DNA of 64,000 nt, taken from assembly GCA_019054805.1 (NCBI GenBank), contig JAHQIY010000007.1:5027501-5091500 (forward strand). The letters run 5' to 3'. Each line of letters opens with the position of its first letter. The first letter of the stretch is position 1. The notes beneath the pieces are model-generated. The model was not told the origin of the DNA. It did not search any database and worked only from the letters and a program-made list of their open reading frames with translations. The DNA is from Brachionus manjavacas (Eukaryota > Rotifera > Eurotatoria > Ploima > Brachionidae). The translations under genes were made by a program, and so were the position numbers. Positions 20,396 to 31,809 of the stretch are shown here, in pieces.

Positions 20396-22089
20396 TTTTT
20401 GTTTCTTTCTAGAAAGAGAAAAAATCCAGTTGAGATTTAGTTTGAAATGAGCTGGCGCGAGTTATTTTCTGTATTGACCTGTAAATTTTTTTAAGGGCTC
20501 AAATTTTCGGATTAATTTTGTTGATTGAGCCTAGAAAAACAGCTTACGGAGAAATAACAGAAAGTAATTAGGTCTTAAATAGCACTAGAAAATCGAAACA
20601 AAAAATATATATTCGAAAAAAACAAAATTTTTCCAATATGTTGATTTTTATTGATTTTGATAAAAATCACCGGATTTTTTGTTGGCAAAAAAATAAACAA
20701 CTCTGTGTTTATTTATTATCGCTATTGATTAATCGCTGATAAGCAAAATCGAATTTTAATCGAATAATCGATCAGCACTGATAAGACCAAAACTGATAAG
20801 AATAGAGTTTTTATTTTGGCGCGCACAGGTCAATCGAAATTCAATCTGTATACACACTAACACAAACTAGTTAAGCTTAATTCAAATATTTTGCCAAATT
20901 TATAGAATTTTTCTTATTATCTCAGTGTGACAATAAAAGATAAATATTCTTATCTATTCTAGCAACAACAACAACAACAACAAAATATATGAGAGAGGAA
21001 AACAACTAATACAAATTCGTATATCTCTGTCAAATCGGTCTTCTTAATAAAGAGCAGATTTTCTTATCTATGGCTAGATTTTCGAGACACTGTGATTCCA
21101 TGAAGATAAAGCCATTATGTTTTGGACGCCATTTTGAATTATTTTTCCAAATGACCGTTTCAAAATTAGAAACTCTAATTAGTTATTTAGAAATATCGAT
21201 TTTTTAAATTTACATTTGCCTTTTGCATCCGGCTTATAGACCACACTTATAAACACACAATTTAATATCATGCGTTTCAATATCTTTTTTAATTAGCTTG
21301 ATAGCACATATTTGTCATTTATTCAATTAAGCTGCTTATTATACGCTTGAGTGACTGAAGACAAAAAAAGCGTCACTACTTAAATAAAATTCTGAAACTT
21401 TTATTCAATGCATTTGAATTTTTTCCTTATTCACTTCTTGCGGAACAAAGGGTCATGACCGGCCTTGGGATGCTACCGCTACTCCCTTGAGCTTCTTTCT
21501 TGATTTATTTGCAGCTAATTTAAATACTTAGGCAGTCGGGTAGTTGGCCCTACGCGCTTGCAGAAGAGCGGCTTAACATATTTACTTTTCTTCGGTTTTC
21601 TCCGAACCTTCGACCTTTTGCTTAGTTCACTACTTTTGAAAGATTACTTGAAAAAATCAAACCAAATGTCAGTTCTGAAATTTTGTTGATTTTTTTAAAT
21701 TGATTCTAATTGACGATTCTTTGAGACCTGATAAAGAAATTATAGGAATTTTTTACACAAATTAAACACATGATTTTGATAAGCCTTTAGAAAATTTTGA
21801 ATGCTTCAAAGAGTGTGTTTTTAACGATGACCAGATGTGTTTTTATTTTACTATCAGATAGTCACATACAAAAATGCATTACTAGAATAAAATCTGCTTT
21901 TACTTTAAAAAAATTCTGTGAATGAAATAACTGATAAAAAAAACAATGATAAATAGTTCCTTACTATTCACTCTTTTACATTTAAAAAACCTCGGCAATT
22001 GACTCCAATTTTCTAATTCCTTCTTTTTCATTTAACCCCAATCTCCCCAAAATATCTCAATTAAATCCATTAATGTCATTTGTTTTTTT
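20396..22089. other. 5' flank and gene-free stretch
   Basis: A short CAA microsatellite lies at about 20962-20985. A motif of about 35 bp (TTATTCACTTCTTGCGGAAC... AAAGGGTCAT, 21428-21460) is shared with 35338-35372. A GC-richer patch at 21465-21620 includes an AGGTTCGGAG string on the minus strand that loosely resembles a tRNA B box; I cannot fold a tRNA from it. Confidence 0.35.
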
Positions 22090-22992
22090 TTGACCTCGTC
22101 AGTCCTTTTAAATCATTTGCAAAGTTAAAATCCAACGTCACAGGATTTCCTTAAGGTAAAAAATAAAATTATCACGAAGTTAATAAAAAGCTCTCTTAAA
22201 TAACTTTTAAATATTTTAAATTTTTAAAAATTTTGAGTGAACTCATCAATGTCCAAGGAATTAGCAGAAAACAGACCTGTACACTTTTATTAATAAACTT
22301 TTTTAAAAAGACCTCGCCAGTCCTTTTAAATAATTTGCAAAGTTAAAGTCCAACGTCACAAGATTTCCTTAAGGTAAAAAATAAAATTATTACGAAACTA
22401 ATAAATGACTGTGTAAGTGCCTTAGCAATAAAATGCCATTCGGTGGTAAATGCAACGAGTTTGCACTAGAAATACCATTTTTTGTGTTTTTTTTCTAAAT
22501 TAAAAACATTTTAAATAATTTTAAAGTCATAAATTCTTTTCTAAAGAATAAGAAAAAACTGCAAAATTAGAAAAAAAATACTTATTTATTTCAAAAAGAT
22601 ATGAGGATTTACATTTATTTAAAACGAGTCAAAATTGTCTTTTTGGTGCTCGTTTAGCGTTCAAAGAATGAATGATTAAAAATGGATTTAATTTAAGAAA
22701 ATTTTTTTTTTGTTTTGTTTTGTGTTTTTAGTATCTTTACTTAATTGTACACAATAAAAATATATGAAAAATAAAAATTACACTTTAGCAGACACCGAAT
22801 TTGGATCAAACATTGTTTGTTTTGATACTGGGTAAAATTTTGTTGAAAGAAAGGAGCCAAGAGCTTCGAGTTCTCTATTAATATAAGTTATTCAGCTCTG
22901 TTTTCTGCTTATTCCTCGGACATTAATAAGTTCACCCAAAATATTTAAACTAAACTTGAGCTTTTGAATATTTAAAAATTATTTAAGAGAGT
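22090..22992. repeat. Direct and inverted duplications
   Basis: About 98 bp at 22090-22187 (ACCTCGTCAGTCCTTTTAAA... TTTCCTTAAGG...) recur as a direct copy at 22309-22406 with about 90% identity. The segment between (CTCTCTTAAATAACTTTTAA...GAAAACAGACCTGTA, 22193-22281) recurs inverted at about 22889-22992. No coding region or target duplication was identified; this may be the remains of a nested foldback element. Confidence 0.6.
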
Positions 22993-23034
22993 CTTTCCTT
23001 TGCTTACTATTTTTAAAATAGTCAGTACAGGTTA

Positions 23035-23090
23035 TTATTATTTATTTATTTGTTTTCTGTACCGAGCTAAAGCTCCTTCAGAATCAATTA
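23035..23090 (-). repeat. LINE/SINE 3' tail, GAGC-TTTA-GCTC hairpin type
   Basis: On the minus strand: CTGAAGGAGCTTTAGCTCGG, then TACAGAAAACAAATAAATAAATAATA. The same tail occurs on the minus strand near 55940-55990 and 61725-61785. At 55.9 kb it directly follows LINE coding sequence, so it is the 3' end of a non-LTR element: a short stem-loop followed by an A-rich tail. Confidence 0.65.
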
Positions 23091-23410
23091 AAAAAAAAAT
23101 AAAAAAAAATAAAATAAAAATAAAATTAAAGTAAATAAAATTAGATAAAAAAAAAAAAGAATCAAAATAGAGTAAATAAGCTAAAAAAAATTAAAGTTGA
23201 AATGACATAAATTGGAAAAGATTGTTTCATGTGGCACATGTTTAAATAGTTCAAGTTTCAGGAAAAAAAGATTCAGGTTCAAGTTTCAGGTTTTTGAAAA
23301 CAACTCTTATTATACAGATTACTTAAGATTATCACAATTTCTTCACCAATCTTTCCCACAGCAAAATAAATGTCCCTATTCTATCCTAGTGGATAATGGG
23401 AAGGCGCTCA

Positions 23411-23655
23411 TCTCCTTTTCAAGTACTTTTTTAGCAACGGCTTCGATCTGACACAGAGGCTTCTGCATCGAGTTGATCATCTACACCGCAATTATTACCC
23501 AGTCGAAACCGGCCCCCCTATTTTTATGATGAAAGAGGTTTAAACATTCGCCCCGTATTGCAGAGATATTTTGAAGATTTTTTCACCCTCAGCGGGTTTT
23601 GAACCCTCGATCCTCTGCTTGCATGATTAACACACAAATAATTTCGGCTATACGA
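23411..23655 (-). repeat. tRNA-derived SINE, copy A
   Basis: Reading the minus strand from about 23655: TAGCCGAAATT (A-box-like), then 30-odd bases later GGTTCAAAACC (B-box-like, 23594-23605), spacing typical of an RNA polymerase III promoter in a tRNA. A body of about 190 bp follows (ACGGGGCGAATG, GGGGGGCCGGTTTCGACTGG, CAGATCGAAGCCGTTGC). The same 245-bp unit occurs at 27488-27735 with over 90% identity. Two dispersed copies plus a remnant at 37 kb make it a family. Confidence 0.6.
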
Positions 23656-25809
23656 TTTTTATATATTAGTATCTTTACTTTAATCTTTAAATCACTCTTT
23701 CCATCATACACATCATTTCTATTTAAAATATTTTTCGGCTACTGACACAATATACTTCTAGACAAATGTTTAATTAAAGACCGAATTGTATCATGTCCGA
23801 TGTTCTATAAGCTCTAGGACTCATCAAAATTGGCCAACTTTACTTAATTTCGAAGATATCCTTCATCAGTTCTTCTTATTAATTCTATGTAATTTTTAAA
23901 TCTGTGCCCTTGGCCCAGTCTATCCACATCTCTCGTAACATGCATTGAAGCAGCTATTTATGCTCCTTCTTAACTTAGAAGCTCATGGTTAAGTTAGTCT
24001 AATTTTCCAGTGATACATTCATTTCACATCTTACTCCGCTTTAATAAAGCAAATGCTAGGGAACTATTGACCATTGTGAAAACTGCCGGATCACCAATGA
24101 CTGGGATCAGCCATAGACTATTACTCTTCCCAGGTACTAACTGAGACTCGTCAGGTAGCCGCTGCACGCACTTTAAACACTATTGCCTTCGAGGAGCACT
24201 TGTATTAGTCTTCTGGGCTTTTATCTTCGTCACCAGATGTTTTCATTACATTTTTTCTAATGAAGACTAGTTTGATTTATATAAATAAATAGTCTTTATA
24301 CCATTCTTTCAATTCTATGAGGCCATCACTCGACTAGAAGAATTTATTTGGCTCTTTTAAACGAGCAACAAAAGTGGTTAGCTAAAAAGAATGATCAAAG
24401 GAAAAAAGTGAAAAATTTAGCCCGTCGGAGAAGAAAATCTATGATCCTAGAAAATTATAAATTTTGAAAACTCAGTTTATTTGATACGAAATAGAACATG
24501 CCAAAAGTGGCAATGTCTTTTAAATAAATAGCTCTAACAAATATTCTTTTTGGCTCTTGGCCAATCTAGATAAATTCGTAAATAAGAACAAAAAACCAAT
24601 TCTAGCTGGTGTCAGCAAACATAACAAGCTGCTCGTCTTAAAATTAACAATGCGATAAAATGACAAAAATATTTCAGCAGACCAAAAATTCTAGCAAGAT
24701 TTAAAACTACTTTAGTACTCTGCTTTTTTCTGAGTTGATACAAAAAAATCTTAGCAATTTTATATTTCTATTCGACTAACAAATACCACTCAGATTGAGA
24801 TCGGATAAAAGCTTTTTTATTTTCAACATTGAACTCAATCAACAATTGTTCTTAAGTGCATTACTGCTTCACAATTTGAACCTAAATAAAACAACTCAAA
24901 GACCCTTCTGTCACTCATTACTTGACTCTCGATAAAAAAATCAAGTCAGACTTAAGAGTTTAGAGTGAAAAAAAATTTTTTTCTTCGAAGACTCGCGATT
25001 TCAGAACTGATAGTTGAGCTTGTAAGTGTGCATAGAAATAAATTTGAAACATTTGCTTTGAATCTCAAGCGGATTAGGAACTAAATACCGACAAAGTGTG
25101 TTCATTAGAAAAATAAAGCGTGATTAGCCATGGAAACTGAAAAGTTTATGAAAGTTGTGTGGCTTGACAAGCTCCGAGGTCAGCAAAGTTCGACTAGTTA
25201 AAAAAATCGATTTTTTCCTACTTAATGGATAGTTTGGACGCAACTGCTTAATAAATAGTAATAATTAGCCAAGTGTAATTCAAGTTCAAATTGGTCTGGC
25301 ATGTGGTGGGAACAAATGAAGCGAATGAGAAAAGAAATGATTGTGCAATAAAGCGGTGGGGAATTTAAGGCTTATGAGAATTCAAACAGAGATAGATTTG
25401 GCTGGCCAGTGAGAAATAGATCGTTAAAAACCCCTAGATTATCTAATTATTTGATACATGATACGTAAATATTTGCTAAATTTGATATCGCCTAGTTTTT
25501 TGCGATGACCACTAACATATGGTAATTATTTTGTTCTTTTTTATTAATATTCAAAATTAATCAAATCTATCAGCAAATATAAACATGAAATTCAAAACGA
25601 ATTTATAATCAATTCGTTTTGTTTATTCATGTGTGCGTTTGAGAGCTTTTGTTTTGTTGGCTTGAGTTTGAATTAAACTTTTAAAGAGAGAGGATTAGTT
25701 GCTTCAACGGTTTTTGATCTCATGTTCTCGACTAATGACTGTTTTGCTTTGTGTCTATCATTTATAAACCATTTCCAGCTTATCCGAATTTTCATCTAAT
25801 TTTTTTTTT
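23656..25809. other. No gene seen
   Basis: Moderately AT-rich (less extreme than elsewhere) but with stops in all frames, no RT or transposase motifs and no inverted termini noticed. Confidence 0.4.
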
Positions 25810-27184
25810 TTAAAGATTTATTTATTTAAATTTAATAAAAAATTTAAAATGGCTTCGAGCCCACTAATTGAGTGTTACCTCTTTCAGCTCGCTCCTTCAG
25901 CCTAAATAAGATAAAATAAATAACAATTAAATAATATTATTGTTTTACAATAAACGAGAAAAAAAAAAAAAAAAAAGTCAAACTAGTTATAAATTACTCA
26001 GGATAAATCAAATTTTTACGTTTGATTTTACACAGGAACCAAAGATTTTTCAACCTTTGGATAGAGCGTATATTAAAAAAAACAAGAGTAAGGTACAATC
26101 GAATTAGGACTATGCAGGCATACGCAATCCGAATAACTGAATAGAAAGCTCCCAAAGGAGTTGATGTAACATGCATTTTAGCAGTGATTGCTGACCACGC
26201 ACTAAAATATTCCTCAACAAGTAACATGGTAAACTTATTTTTATATTTAAAACATTTGGTGATATAACGTGAACCCATTTGTAAAAACCTATCTTTTATT
26301 GATAGTATTCTACTCACTATGAAAAGTTCCTTAGTTGGGCTATCCCACTTGAGTCTGTATATACATCTTATTGCTCTGTTTTGAACTGTTTGGACTGATT
26401 TGGTACTAGTAATTGAAACACTAGCAACAGTAAAAAAGGAATAGTCAAAAAGTGATCCTATCAAGGCTGAGTAAATGTTATTAAGTGTTTTTTTGCTAAA
26501 ATGCCATGACCGGTGAGAGAAAATCTTTGTGATATTGAGTCTCTTGAGTGCTCTAGTTCTTAGGTTAAGGAAATGTGCATTAAAACACAAAAATTCGTCA
26601 AAAGTTATACCTAAAAAGACTGGTTTTGGGTTATATGGTATTTCTTCGCCAAATAAGCGAAGCTTTAAACTCAAACCCCCTCGTCCACTACCGGAAAAAA
26701 TAGTATACATACATTTTGATACGTTCATTTTTAATCTCCAACTTAAGAGCCATAACATTAACTTGCTTAAATAACTATTAATTACGTGAGTTATTCGTCC
26801 TGTTTTTTTGAAAAAAAATATAGCCCCAAGATCGTCAGCAAAAAGTGCTGAGTAATTGGAGTTCTTTTCGTTAGCTAAAGGGATGTCACCAATGAAAACC
26901 AAAAAAAGGAGAGGTCCTAGCACAGAGCCTTGAGGTACTGAGCAAGTTATGGGAAACAGACTACTAAATTTGCCGTTGACCTTAACTTTGAAAAATCTGT
27001 TACTAAGAAAATTTCGAACAAATCTGATTAAGTAAATAGGAACTCCTAGATATACTAACTTATAAATGGCATGCCATACCTTATCAAAAGCTTTAGAGAT
27101 GTCAAAAAAAACACCACAGACTTTACTACCATGAATGTGTAATTTAGTGTTTTTATATTGTCGATGCTGGCTAAATGATCGCAA
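25810..27184 (-). pseudogene. 5'-truncated non-LTR retrotransposon with RT core
   Basis: An open frame of 396 residues (27184-25994) contains RT motif A FFDISKAFDKVWH, motif B SVPQGSVLGPLLF and the catalytic FADD box (SALFADDLGA), then the thumb region (FLGITFDEFLCFNAH), LIGSLFDYSF, VQTVQNRAIRCIYRLKWDSP and the C-terminal ILSIKDRFLQMGSRY. The frame is intact, but the N-terminal RT motifs and the endonuclease are missing. The 5' end stops abruptly at about 27184. On the 3' side, minus-strand CTGAAGGAGCGAGCTGAAAG (25880-25900) and an AAATAAATAAATC tail (about 25815) resemble the hairpin tail at 23.04 kb. The motif pattern suits a CR1/jockey-like clade. Insertion target not identified. Confidence 0.85.
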
Positions 27185-27487
27185 AATATTTCGCTATTGA
27201 GGTATTTAATTAAATAGCTCTTTGAGATAAAGCATTTGTGTCAATGTCTATTGATTAGCCTCTTTAAATATCAATAAAATAAAATTAGCACTTGACTTTG
27301 CAAACTATGCTTTTGACATGTTTAAATCAAATTCGTAAAAGGTATACAGCATTTCAGTTTTTTTGTTCTTTATCTGATTCAATTAATCAAATTTTTGATT
27401 TTATTATTTTTTTGCAGTTAATAAATTACTTCAAATATAATTTAAATGTAAATTTTATTTCATTAATTAAAGTAAAAATGACGCTGA
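27185..27487. other. No gene seen
   Basis: AT-rich spacer between the LINE 5' truncation point and the SINE. A 71-codon frame here is Phe/Asn/Lys-rich and is not called. Confidence 0.4.
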
Positions 27488-27735
27488 ATAATTATTTAGC
27501 CGAATGATTTGTGTGTTAATCATGCAAGCAGAGGATCGAGGGTTCAAAACCAGCTGAGGGTGAAAAAATCTTCAAATATCTCTGCAATACGGGGCGAATG
27601 TTTAAACCTCTTTCATCATAAAAATAGGGGGGCCGGTTTCGACTGGGTAATAATTGCGGTGTAGATGATCAACTCGATGCAGAAGCTTCTGTGTCAGATC
27701 GAAGCCGTTGCTAAAAAAGGTGCTCGAACAGGAGA
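27488..27735 (+). repeat. tRNA-derived SINE, copy B
   Basis: A-box-like TAGCCGAATGA at 27497-27507 and B-box-like GGTTCAAAACC at 27541-27551, 33 bp apart, then the same body as copy A. After a further 100 bp the copy appears to end with AATTACGCCAGATTCGGCGA and AAACAAATAAAGAAATA (27838-27885), a CGCC-AGATTC-GGCG hairpin tail unlike that near copy A. The same tail recurs on the minus strand at 56893-56935. Confidence 0.6.
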
Positions 27736-28353
27736 GCATTTCTTTACTGAGAAAAGCATGATTTATAGTAAAATCATCTCGTTTTTTTATCCCAAGAATA
27801 TAGAAATTTAACAAGAATTTAAATTTTTTTATTTCAAAAATTACGCCAGATTCGGCGATGAAAAAGAAACAAATAAAGAAATATTAAAATATTTTGTTCG
27901 ATATCAAGAAGTACTTACTTAACGAAACAGAAATAAAATTTTAGATAACTTCTACAGTACTGATTTGTTCCAGTGGCTTTACCAAAATTTACGCGAATTT
28001 ACCAAAATTTTAGTAAATTTACGGGAATTCCGGTAATTTTACGTAAAATCGCAAAAGTGAAAAACAGTAAATTTACCGGAATTCCCGTAAATTTACCAGA
28101 ATTTAACGGATTTTCCGTAAAATTTCGTAAAAACCAAAAGGGCCAAAAAAATCAAAATTTTTGCAATTTTTTCACTTTTTTTAGTTTTTTTTCAAAATTA
28201 ATAAAAAAATTTAAAAGAAAAAAAATGTATTTTTTTACGCAAATTTTCGTAAATTTTTATTGATTTTAGTGATAAATAGTAAAAAAAAGGGAAAAAAAGT
28301 TAAAATAAAAGAAAAATTTAAATTAAGTTTTTTTAATATTGATATTATTAGAT

Positions 28354-28517
28354 CATTGAATATCTAGTCAAATTTTAGTTTAACGCAATACAAAGTAGAA
28401 AAAATTCAAACCGCAAAATTTGTAGCCCCTTTATGAGAGATACCAGCCCAAATATTAAGCTTTCCTTCATATTTGGACGTACTTGCGTTAAACTAAAATT
28501 TGACTAGATATTCAATG
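28354..28517. repeat. 35-bp perfect inverted repeat around an inverted transposase segment
   Basis: CATTGAATATCTAGTCAAAT... at 28354-28388 is repeated exactly inverted at 28483-28517; the loop is 94 bp. The loop encodes transposase on the minus strand although both neighbours encode it on the plus strand. Confidence 0.9.
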
Positions 28518-29331
28518 AAAACATGAATTCAGTGTTATACAGGCAAATAATGTCAGAATATTTGTTACCATTTGGTGCAAGTAAATTCGATTCGGAATTT
28601 CAGTTGCACCAAGACAATCATCCTAAACACAGTAGTTTATTTTGCAGATCATTTTTAGATATAAACAAAACTAATTGGGTAAAATAATAAGTAAATATAA
28701 AATTTAAAAACTAATTTAGTAATTAAATTTAAGATTAAATCACCCCCTAACTCGCCAGATTTAAACCCTATTGAAATGCTGTGGAATGAAATGAAGGAAT
28801 TTGCTAGAAAAAAAATGGTGTTTACCATAGCTGATGCAGCATTGGCTATAAGAGAATTTGAAAAATCACTAACAGTTGAAAAATGTAGTACAGTGGTGTT
28901 CCGGATTTAGTAATTTACGATAATTTACGTAAAAAATAGTAAATTTACCGAATTTTACGTAAAATATTGTAAATTTACGTAAATTTACAAAAGTAAAAAA
29001 ACGTAAATTTACCAGATTTTACGTAAAAATTGGTAAATTTCGAACATTTTACGTAAATTTATGTAAAAAAAAAAATGTCCAAAAAATTGAAATAATTTGG
29101 CACTTTTTAAAAAAAATTGAATTTTTTTTATCCTTCAACATTTATTTTCAAAATTATGAATAAAAAAAAATTTACCATAATTTACGTAAATTTTGGTAAA
29201 ATGTTATAATTTTAATGGTAAAAAATGGTAAAAAATTGTAAAAAATTTAAAATAATTAAAGGAATATTTATTAACAAAAAATAACTTGATTAAATTGTCA
29301 TTAAACATATACAATTGAATAGATTAACATT

Positions 29332-30349
29332 TTATTTTTTTGATTTATCCATTTTGATTGAATTAGATGCCCTTTCCCAAGCTTCTCTAAAGGAAAGATG
29401 TTGGGGAACGAATTTAACTAGATCATCTTTTGAAAAAAATTATTATTCTGTTTTTATACTTAAAAATAAATACTTTTTATTTCTAAAATCCTGTTCGGAT
29501 AATTTGTTTGGTAATATCCAAGTGTTTTATTTGGATCGTCTTTAAATTTTTTTTCTAGCTCACTTCTTAAAAAATTAGTGAATTCTTTGTTAGAGACTAT
29601 TAGAATTAATTAATTTAACAATTTTTTTTTTATTGCGAAATAACCTATTCCAATATTTGATCCACTTTCCATAGATGAATTACTTATTATAACATTATTC
29701 TCCGACGAATGTTGAGTTCTTTCTGAAGGATTGTTTATAATTTCTCTTAAGTCTTTTAAGTCTCTTTGCTCTTCATGAATTTTCAGTAAGCTGGCATTTA
29801 ACTTAAATAGATTTTCATTTATAGATGAAAAAGACCTTTCTATAAAATCATTATTTGATTTGTTATCTCTATTAAGTTTTCCCGTCTAAAAAAAATTATT
29901 ATTTTTCATAAATTTAAACATGAATCACTACTCTTGTTTTTGGTATTCTGAATATTTTAGAGCACTGAATTGTAGCATCAACAATTAAAAATTGTTTTCA
30001 TGCTCATGGAAAAAGGAAATTCTAGTCCCCTTCAAAAGCTTATTAATTTAAAAATTTAAAAAAAATATATTTTAAAACTAAAATTTAAGACTACTTCGTT
30101 TTTTTCAAGTGGCTCAATTATTTTTTTTATTTCTACACTTCCGGGTACCTGATTTAAAAAAAAGAATGGATGTTTTTCATTTTGAATTTCATAGGTTATT
30201 GCTATCATTTCTAAGTCATCATCGGCTTTTGTTTTTTTTATTACTTTTTCTTCATAATCTGAACTTTCATCGTCACTCTCAACATTTCTTTTTTTCTTTT
30301 TTGATTCAATTTGTTTTTCTCTATTCTTATTTTTGAGCTTAGGAGCCAT
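29332..30349 (-). CDS. Passenger gene of the inner Tc1 element, function unknown
   Basis: A four-exon model: 30349-30095, 29885-29645, 29596-29474 and 29426-29332, all with GT-AG introns of 209, 48 and 47 bp. The joined frame is 714 nt with no stop until TAA at 29334-29332, giving 237 residues. The N-terminus is Lys/Glu-rich with NLS-like KKKKR and KKTK runs (about 17-41) and an acidic SDDESSDYEE stretch. The middle (86-165) is Asn/Ser-rich with LKIHEEQRDLKDLREI helices. The C-terminus has NFLRSELEKKF, TLGYYQTNYP and LVKFVPQHLSFREAWERA. The last codons lie in the left inverted repeat, so the right repeat holds a copy of the tail (MDKSKK). I recognise no domain; a nuclear accessory or DNA-binding role is only inference. 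Confidence 0.7.
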
Positions 30350-30461
30350 TATATAAATGTCGTATTTATTTAAAAAAATTTGATATTTTTAAGTTAATGT
30401 GATATCTAATTTATAGTGTTTGTTATTGAGCTTAGATTAATTTTTCTCTTTTAAGAAAAAA

Positions 30462-31809
30462 ATGGATTTTAAAATATCTCGTCGAAAAAAAAGAGAGTTA
30501 AAAAAAGATGAATTCAAAAAGCAAATTTTGTTGCTAAGTAAAAGAAAAAAAAGTCCAAAGCTTATTCGAAAGATTTTAAAGCTTTCATATAACAAACAAT
30601 CTCTCCCATCATAAGAAGTAATTATTGTTTCTGAAAGAAAATTTAATACAAGCTAATATTTCGAACAAGTACATAAAAAAGATTTTGAAAGAAAAACGTG
30701 ATACCATTAAAAAAAGAGCAAACAAGCTAGCTTTAAGTTGTAAGCTTACAAAGTATATTCAAGTAAATTTATTTTCGAATAAATTCTAAATCATTTAAAA
30801 TTAAAACTTTTAATAGGATCAAACTATTTCAAACTTGGGCTGCTATAGTTCGTCTGAAATTGTTAAAAAAATTTTTTTTAAATTCAAAATTAAAATTAGC
30901 AGCTCGATTATAAGAAAATATAGGTTTAAACTAGGTTTGTCTTTAATTTAGTTAGTCAAATGTAAATCTTATTGTTTTTATTGTTAAGGATTCAGATACC
31001 GACGTCTCCGGCAGTCCCCATACCTATCTGAATCTCATAAGCTCCAAAGGCTAATCTGGTGCTTAAAACATTATAATTGTGATTTTAAAGAATTTATTTT
31101 CGTTGATGAAACAACCATTCGGTTATTTGAACCTCCTATGTATCACCTTAGGTACCCATCTGCATATCCAGACGCGTTTCCTTGTACTTCAAAAACAAAA
31201 TCAAAGCTTAATGTTTGGGGAGGTATATCATTTATGGGACCAACAAATTTTGCAGTAATTTATTTTCAAAAATATTACTAGAATTTTAAAAATTTTATAA
31301 CAATAGGTATTCACATCGAATTTAGATTCGATATTGTATAGAGAAATATTGGCTCAATACTTATTGCCTTTTGGTGCAATAAATTATGATTTTTGGTTTA
31401 AATTACATCAGGATAATGACCCCAAGCATAGATCTAAAATTTGTACGAATTTTCTAGAGAAAAATAACATTTATTGGGTAAAATTTTCAAAAATTCAATA
31501 ATAAATTTAATGACATTTTGAGTTTTTTTTTGCTTTTTTTTCCAATTCTCAGAATGGTAAAGTTTGTTGTCTAATAAAAATGTTTTAAAAATTTAGGTCA
31601 AGTCCCCACCAAAATCACCCGATCAAAATCCAATTGAGTGTATGTGGAACGAATTAAAGGTTTTTTTAAGAATACAGAAAATTCAAAATGAAAATGATGC
31701 TTTAAAAGCTATCAAGGACTTCAAAATTTTGCTAACACCAGAAAAATGTCAAAATTACATTAAACATTTAAAAAAGGTTAAAATTGAAAATATAAAAATA
31801 AAATTGTAA
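30462..31809 (+). CDS. Tc1-type DD34E transposase of the inner element
   Basis: Exons after the first: 30817-30934, 30989-31254, 31307-31477 and 31597-31809, all GT-AG and in frame. They encode SSSIIRKYRFKLGFRYRRL, FIFVDETTIRLF (first Asp), KLNVWGGISFMGPTNFAVF, LLPFGA, KLHQDNDPKHRS (second Asp) and SPPKSPDQNPIECMWNEL. Exactly 34 residues separate the second Asp from the Glu. The intron before SPPKSPD is at the same place as in the outer element. The N-terminal HTH exon (from ATG 30462 to 30762) starts MDFKISRRKKREL and later reads LIQANISNKYIKKILKEK, but these are one frame apart around 30600-30630. Either there is a frameshift or an intron was missed. The catalytic half looks intact. Confidence 0.85.

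Noticed and set aside
21465-21620. GC-richer patch with AGGTTCGGAG, considered as a tRNA gene
   Set aside because: No cloverleaf could be drawn; the T stem does not pair.
27973-28263. 96-codon plus-strand frame
   Set aside because: It is the left inverted terminus of the outer Tc1 element, and its Phe/Lys/Asn repeats come from the TTTACC/AAATTT units.
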